From the NCBI GenBank assembly GCA_037191015.1, contig JBBCKD010000015.1:248001-312000 (forward strand): DNA of 64,000 nucleotides, in the 5' to 3' direction. Both the position numbers and the translations under genes were made by a program. Under the pieces are notes generated by a model. That model made no database searches and was not told the DNA's origin. It worked only from the letters and a program-made list of their open reading frames with translations. This DNA is from Ravibacter sp037191015 (GTDB lineage Bacteria; Bacteroidota; Bacteroidia; Cytophagales; Spirosomataceae). Each line of letters starts with the position of its first letter. Position 1 is the stretch's first letter. Positions 59,864 through 64,000 of this stretch are shown here, in pieces.

Positions 59864-62290
59864 TCATTGCTTTTCCAGTCCGAATTTTGCCAGCCAGTCG
59901 ATAATGACCTGCTGGTATTCAGGTGGATAGCGGTTGAAGTCATCGGGGCTGTGGAGCGTGATGTTTTTACCTTTGTCGTATAACCCGAAAACCCTGGCGG
60001 CTTCGCGGTAGCAAACTTCCACATCCTCGTAAATCCAGTCCTGGTCGAGCCGGGGCGCCAGTATCAATACCGGCCGGGGCGCTATCAACCCCAGCAATTC
60101 ATGGAAATCATAAGGAATGCGCTTTTCGTTGCCCAGGAACAACCCCAGACGGGGTATTGTCGGCCGTAGGTGCGAATACCTCCTGATCCCTTCGGTTTCA
60201 TTTCCGTGTACGTCCAGTCTCATGGAAGCGAAGCCGCTGGTAGCAGCTACCGCCCGGATACGGGCGTCGAAAACCGCAGCATATAAGGCCACCATCCCGC
60301 CCAGCGAATAGCCGGCCACCATGATCCTGTCCTTGTCTAGCTGGTCCAGGAGGCTGACGGCGTCGATGATTTTCCGGACATCCTGTATCATCACCCCCAA
60401 AGCCGATGCATTCCTGTTGTTTTCGTAAAATTCAATCCCGCTGTCACGGTTACGCCGGCCATAGCCAAACTGATCAAATTCGATGGCCGCAAACCCGTTT
60501 TGTGCCAGTCGTTCCCCGACCGACGGCGAATACCCGAAGCCGCCGGGCCAGTTGTGCCCGACAGCATCGAGGTAGGCATGGAGATAAATCACCACAGGGA
60601 GCTTTCCTTCCTTCTTTTCAGGGTAGGTAATGTGCGCGATCAGCTTTTCATCGATGGGTATCTCTGCCTTCACCAGTCCGCTGCTGACGGGCTTTTCGTT
60701 TTCTAAGACAACCTTCGTTATCTTATCATAAGCCGGTAAATCGCCGATCATCCACCTGATCCGGTCTTTGATCTCCCCGGTTTTTGCTTCCCATTCTTCC
60801 TTTGTCCTGATGTCTTTCCCGTCTGTAGTACGAAGGATATCATCCAGGTTTTTCTCCGGGAATTTTTGCTTGTCTATGTTTTCCCCGGTTATCTTTTTCC
60901 ACCCATCGAACGAATAGGTATAGGGCAGCCTGTTTTCAAACTGGTAGGGTTTCCGGTCAAATTGCATGTCCAGCCAATCCAGGTAAGTACGGGTCATGTC
61001 CATCGTTTCTTCGTGTCCGCCGGGAGAAGCATAAAAGCCTAAATTCCGCTCCTTTTCCAGTAATTTGTAGACCTTATTAACTTCCAGGTAGCATTGCTGG
61101 TCGCCCCATACCTCGCCTACCTTGTCGTACCGGCCCGTACCGAGTAGGCAGGGCCTGGGCGCTACCAAAGCTACCAGGTAATGGCTGTCGAACGGTAGCT
61201 TATTTTCTCTTCCGATAAAAAACCGCATCCGGGGATTGTTCCAGTATTGAAACTGGCGCGTACTGCTCTCCAGGGTCTCGGCCCCGAATTTATCCCCGGC
61301 ATACCGCCACAAGTTAAAGCTGCCCGCTCCCGTCCCGGGATGGCTTGCGATCACCGCGCCGATCCTTTCGTCCATTGCCGCTGCCAGCAGGGCTGCTTTC
61401 GCATTACGGGAGTGACCCATGACTGCAATTTTCGATGGATCAATGTCGGGGAGCGTATGTAAAAAGTCCACGCACCGGCCCACGGCATATGCCCACCATT
61501 CCAACTGGTTGCACTCGTAATCGGAATAAACCGCCGGTATGTAGTCGGCGTCTTTCCTGAAATATCGCACTACTGCATAGCCCCGTTCCAGCTTTTCGAG
61601 GTCCTGGGACCGAAGTGTTTCCTGTCCGGAGGCGGGCTCGATGATCGCAGGGTAGGGGAGTTTTCCCTTTTTGGGAAGGTATAACTCCACATTCAGGGTC
61701 GCTACGACAAAATTACTATAGTCATTCCAGTAGTTCCCGGTTTGCGTATAGGTGTTAAAGGTATAGCTACGGGCTGCAAACTCTACCGCCCCGGCCGACG
61801 GGGCAAAAAGTACCTGGAGGTTCTTTTTGAGATAAAGCCCGTTTTCTTCCGCTGGCGCGTTCTGGTATTTGACGGCCACTTCAGGCGGTGGCGGCGGCCA
61901 GTGGCCCAGCATATACTGATCCAGTATCTTCCTGATCTCCTCCTTCCGGGCGGGCCATTGCTTCGGATCGGACACCGGGTTTCCGTTCCCGGATTTCAGC
62001 AGATCAGGAAGCAGCGCATCGGAAGGCAGCCCGTCAAAGTCCGGGGGCAGCTCGCCGGTCTTTTTCAGCCAGCTCTCCCATATCGGGGCGTCGCGGGGCT
62101 TTGCGTCGTTATCCGATTTGTAGGTGGCCAGCAGGTGCTCCAGTACCCGGGCTCTTTTCTCCCGGTCGTCCGGAACCGAACCGCTGCTGCAGCTATAGTT
62201 GATGAAAAAAAGAGACCCAAGGACCGGATACATCATGAGCCTGTGTCCTGCTGTTCTTCCCCGGAATAATGCGATACCTATCCTTTTCAT
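59864..62290 (-). CDS. Two-domain esterase: CE15-like glucuronoyl esterase plus alpha/beta hydrolase
   Basis: An 808-residue exported protein, probably a lipoprotein (NYSCSSG lipobox near residue 34, after an unusual charged start). Residues about 100-430 resemble glucuronoyl esterases (CE15): nucleophile motif GHSRNAKAALLAA, acid in IEPASGQE and His in GGHEETMDM. Residues about 470-808 are a second alpha/beta hydrolase with GYSLGGMVALYAA as nucleophile elbow, similar to acetyl-xylan-esterase or dienelactone-hydrolase types. Such fusions split ester links in plant cell-wall polysaccharides. The start overlaps the upstream glycoside hydrolase stop by ATGA. Confidence 0.82.
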   Translation of the reverse strand: MKRIGIALFRGRTAGHRLMMYPVLGSLFFINYSCSSGSVPDDREKRARVLEHLLATYKSDNDAKPRDAPIWESWLKKTGELPPDFDGLPSDALLPDLLKSGNGNPVSDPKQWPARKEEIRKILDQYMLGHWPPPPPEVAVKYQNAPAEENGLYLKKNLQVLFAPSAGAVEFAARSYTFNTYTQTGNYWNDYSNFVVATLNVELYLPKKGKLPYPAIIEPASGQETLRSQDLEKLERGYAVVRYFRKDADYIPAVYSDYECNQLEWWAYAVGRCVDFLHTLPDIDPSKIAVMGHSRNAKAALLAAAMDERIGAVIASHPGTGAGSFNLWRYAGDKFGAETLESSTRQFQYWNNPRMRFFIGRENKLPFDSHYLVALVAPRPCLLGTGRYDKVGEVWGDQQCYLEVNKVYKLLEKERNLGFYASPGGHEETMDMTRTYLDWLDMQFDRKPYQFENRLPYTYSFDGWKKITGENIDKQKFPEKNLDDILRTTDGKDIRTKEEWEAKTGEIKDRIRWMIGDLPAYDKITKVVLENEKPVSSGLVKAEIPIDEKLIAHITYPEKKEGKLPVVIYLHAYLDAVGHNWPGGFGYSPSVGERLAQNGFAAIEFDQFGYGRRNRDSGIEFYENNRNASALGVMIQDVRKIIDAVSLLDQLDKDRIMVAGYSLGGMVALYAAVFDARIRAVAATSGFASMRLDVHGNETEGIRRYSHLRPTIPRLGLFLGNEKRIPYDFHELLGLIAPRPVLILAPRLDQDWIYEDVEVCYREAARVFGLYDKGKNITLHSPDDFNRYPPEYQQVIIDWLAKFGLEKQ

Positions 62291-64000
62291 TTTTGAGATA
62301 CGCTTGCCAGCAGCAATACCCAGTCTTTTTTGTCCGGGGCTTTGAATTTCCGGGTATTACCTCCCCGGACGACCCCGGGCTTGCCGAATTCCCCGGTTCG
62401 GGGATTGAACCACTTCATTTCCATTTTGCCTGTTCCGCTCAGATCGAGCGCAGCTTCTCCCCCGTGCGGGAAAAAAGCAACGTACGTTTTCCCCTTTTCT
62501 GCCAGTACTACCGCATTGCCGCTCACTGCTTCAAAAGGGCGCATCTTCCAGAACGGGAGGGCGTCGAAAAACCGGTACAGGTAACCCAGTTGCGGAGCCG
62601 CCCCCTCGCTTTCTATCGTGAAAGAATAGCGGTTCGGCGCATCGATCCTGTTCCAGACATCGCTGTGCCCGATGCTCCCGCGGAACCCGGCGGCAAAGTG
62701 CCCCCCGCCGCACACGATCCGCCACGAGGTGCGGCGTACCTTGTCGGTATGGTGTACCTGCCTTTTACCGGTCGGCCCGTTCTTAAGATACTCGTACCCG
62801 TTTTCCGTGTTCAGCACCGGTTTCCCGTAGCGGAGGTCGGCCTGGAGACTGGCCACAAGGTCCTGGTCATCGCCCTGCCAGCACTGCAGCGAATCGTCCC
62901 ATACGATACCCTCTCCGTGCTGCCCGGTCTGTTGCGAAAGCACATCGAGGGCGTCTTCATCTCCGTAGAACCCGCCGATCTGCCACGGCCGCTCAAACGG
63001 GTCGCGCGGGCTTGGTCCTTTGGTAGTCGAAGATACCACAGGGTGCACGGTGACGAGGTGACGGTACGGATCGTGCCGTTTGATGAAACGAGCCGTTTCC
63101 TTCGCCCAGTCGATATCCCCGGGGATGTCGAGCCGGTACCTGCCGTCGGGATGCGTTTCATACTCGTTGGAGAGCGTCCACATGAAGATATTGTCGAATG
63201 CGGCATAGCGCGCCAGCAGGTAACGCAGCCATCGCCTCTCGCGTTCGGGTGTCCACAACGTGGTGTCGGTAAACGGCTTCCGATAAAAATTCAGGACAAG
63301 CAATTCTACGTTCATCCCGCTTTCCCGCATTTGAAGCAGCAATTTGTCGAAGTTCCGGAAGAAGACGGGGTTGAAGCGGTCGAGGTCAGGCTCCTGTGCC
63401 GTGCCGCCCCAGGCCCAGTAGGCCGGATCTTTCTGAGCGCGGTCGTAGCTATGGCCTACGGTCATTCTCACAAAATTAAAATGCTGGGCTCTCCGCGCTT
63501 CCAGGTACTCCGCCCTTAATTGATCGGTGATCGGGCTGTCGTCGAATAATCCGTAGCAGGTGTCGCCCATGGGAAAGAAGGCCGTACCGTCGCCGGTGGC
63601 AAAAGTAAACGGGTTTTGCGGGTGGATGCGGATAAAACCGCGCCGGCTGGCCGCTGTACAGCTGATCTTACCCTCCTGCAATATTTCGACGCCTTCCCCG
63701 CGAAGGCGGTAGCGCCATTCGCCCTCCTCATCGGGTACAAACCGGAGCCGCCAGGTGTCGTCACCGTCGTAAAAGCCGTCCAGCAGCTTTGTCTTTCCTG
63801 AAGGTGCAATGAATTCACCGATCAGCGCTGCGTCATGAAACGGGTTGCCGACCTGTGTTTTTGCAGCTGCTGAAAACTCGTGCAGCTCCCATTTTGGAAT
63901 GGTAAGCTCCGGAGCCGGGGCACATCCGGGGATCGCGGCTGTCGTCGCGCCCGGGGAAAATAAAATGGATAGGGTTGCAAAAAATAGTGTATAAAGCGCT
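62287..64000 (-). CDS. DUF5060/DUF4038 glycoside hydrolase (5' end outside window)
   Basis: The frame continues beyond the right edge; about 571 codons are present. At the edge a signal peptide is nearly complete (LYTLFFATLSILFSPGATTA). Next comes a DUF5060 beta-sandwich (WELHEFSAAAKTQVGNPFHD and GFYDGDDTWRLRFVPDEEGE), then a DUF4038-type TIM barrel (FFPMGDTCYGLF, FNFVRMTVGHSYDRAQ, MWTLSNEYETHPDG with likely acid Glu, and NTENGYEYL with the likely nucleophile Glu) and a small C-terminal beta domain. Related enzymes are apiosidases (GH140) or act on rhamnogalacturonan; the substrate is not readable here. It is coupled to the downstream esterase. Confidence 0.85.
   Translation of the reverse strand, partial: ALYTLFFATLSILFSPGATTAAIPGCAPAPELTIPKWELHEFSAAAKTQVGNPFHDAALIGEFIAPSGKTKLLDGFYDGDDTWRLRFVPDEEGEWRYRLRGEGVEILQEGKISCTAASRRGFIRIHPQNPFTFATGDGTAFFPMGDTCYGLFDDSPITDQLRAEYLEARRAQHFNFVRMTVGHSYDRAQKDPAYWAWGGTAQEPDLDRFNPVFFRNFDKLLLQMRESGMNVELLVLNFYRKPFTDTTLWTPERERRWLRYLLARYAAFDNIFMWTLSNEYETHPDGRYRLDIPGDIDWAKETARFIKRHDPYRHLVTVHPVVSSTTKGPSPRDPFERPWQIGGFYGDEDALDVLSQQTGQHGEGIVWDDSLQCWQGDDQDLVASLQADLRYGKPVLNTENGYEYLKNGPTGKRQVHHTDKVRRTSWRIVCGGGHFAAGFRGSIGHSDVWNRIDAPNRYSFTIESEGAAPQLGYLYRFFDALPFWKMRPFEAVSGNAVVLAEKGKTYVAFFPHGGEAALDLSGTGKMEMKWFNPRTGEFGKPGVVRGGNTRKFKAPDKKDWVLLLASVSQK

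Noticed and set aside
62269..63519. A 416-codon plus-strand frame across the glycoside hydrolase gene
   Set aside because: Antisense to an intact DUF4038 enzyme; no recognisable domain.

Overview
The window comes from a Bacteroidota chromosome of intermediate GC content. Four things support this: promoters of the Bacteroidota type (-7 box TAnnTTTG, weak Shine-Dalgarno sequences), two secreted proteins ending in type IX secretion (T9SS) C-terminal signals, a fused CcoN-CcoO cytochrome oxidase, and a flexirubin/aryl-polyene type fatty-acid gene set. A flexirubin-type, environmental member (Cytophagales or Chitinophagales/Sphingobacteriales, for example Dyadobacter- or Chitinophaga-like) fits best, but the genus cannot be fixed from the sequence alone.

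Layout. 1-1.8 kb: end of a minus-strand pair (UPF0261/Tm-1-like protein and a secreted DUF1080 protein). 2.0-11.1 kb: a tight plus-strand cluster for an aryl-polyene/flexirubin-like lipid (two acyl carrier proteins, two intact ketosynthases, a chain-length-factor-like protein, a degenerate ketosynthase fold, two hotdog dehydratases, a thioesterase, an LPLAT acyltransferase, a LolA-like protein, a polysaccharide deacetylase and a GT2-DUF2062 protein). 11.3-21.7 kb: a complete cbb3 oxidase locus (ccoI, ccoS, ccoNO fusion, ccoQP-like fusion, ccoG, ccoH, a SafE/TauE-like protein) followed by hemN. 21.7-24.1 kb: a PAS histidine kinase and a response regulator whose output is a Crp/Fnr-type DNA-binding protein. 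24.2-26.4 kb: a membrane pyrophosphatase. 26.4-26.9 kb: tRNA-Pro and tRNA-Arg, each next to a broken copy of itself. 27-30.5 kb: a small lipoprotein, a CodA-like amidohydrolase, an ankyrin lipoprotein and an AraC regulator. 30.8-33.4 kb: a copper P-type ATPase and a copper-chaperone-like HMA protein.

33.5-54 kb is the most unusual part. Seven minus-strand genes encode a parallel beta-helix protein with a T9SS signal, a DUF418 membrane protein, an outer-membrane beta-barrel candidate, a 2397-residue exported protein, two fibronectin-III proteins (one with a T9SS signal) and a lipoprotein. The block is bracketed by a TPR histidine kinase (divergent, at the upstream end) and a LuxR-type response regulator (convergent, at the downstream end), which are compatible partners. 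This looks like a regulated cell-surface apparatus of unknown function.

54-59.8 kb: a phosphonate catabolism operon (PhnY- and PhnA-like enzymes, an organophosphate-type MFS carrier, a zinc alcohol dehydrogenase) with a divergent XRE-cupin regulator and an operator-like inverted repeat. It has no PhnW or PhnX, which suggests a hydroxy-phosphonate rather than an amino-phosphonate substrate. 59.9-64 kb: two overlapping minus-strand genes for plant polysaccharide breakdown (a two-domain CE15-like esterase and a DUF5060/DUF4038 glycoside hydrolase cut by the window edge).

All functional statements come from reading motifs and context. No database search was run.
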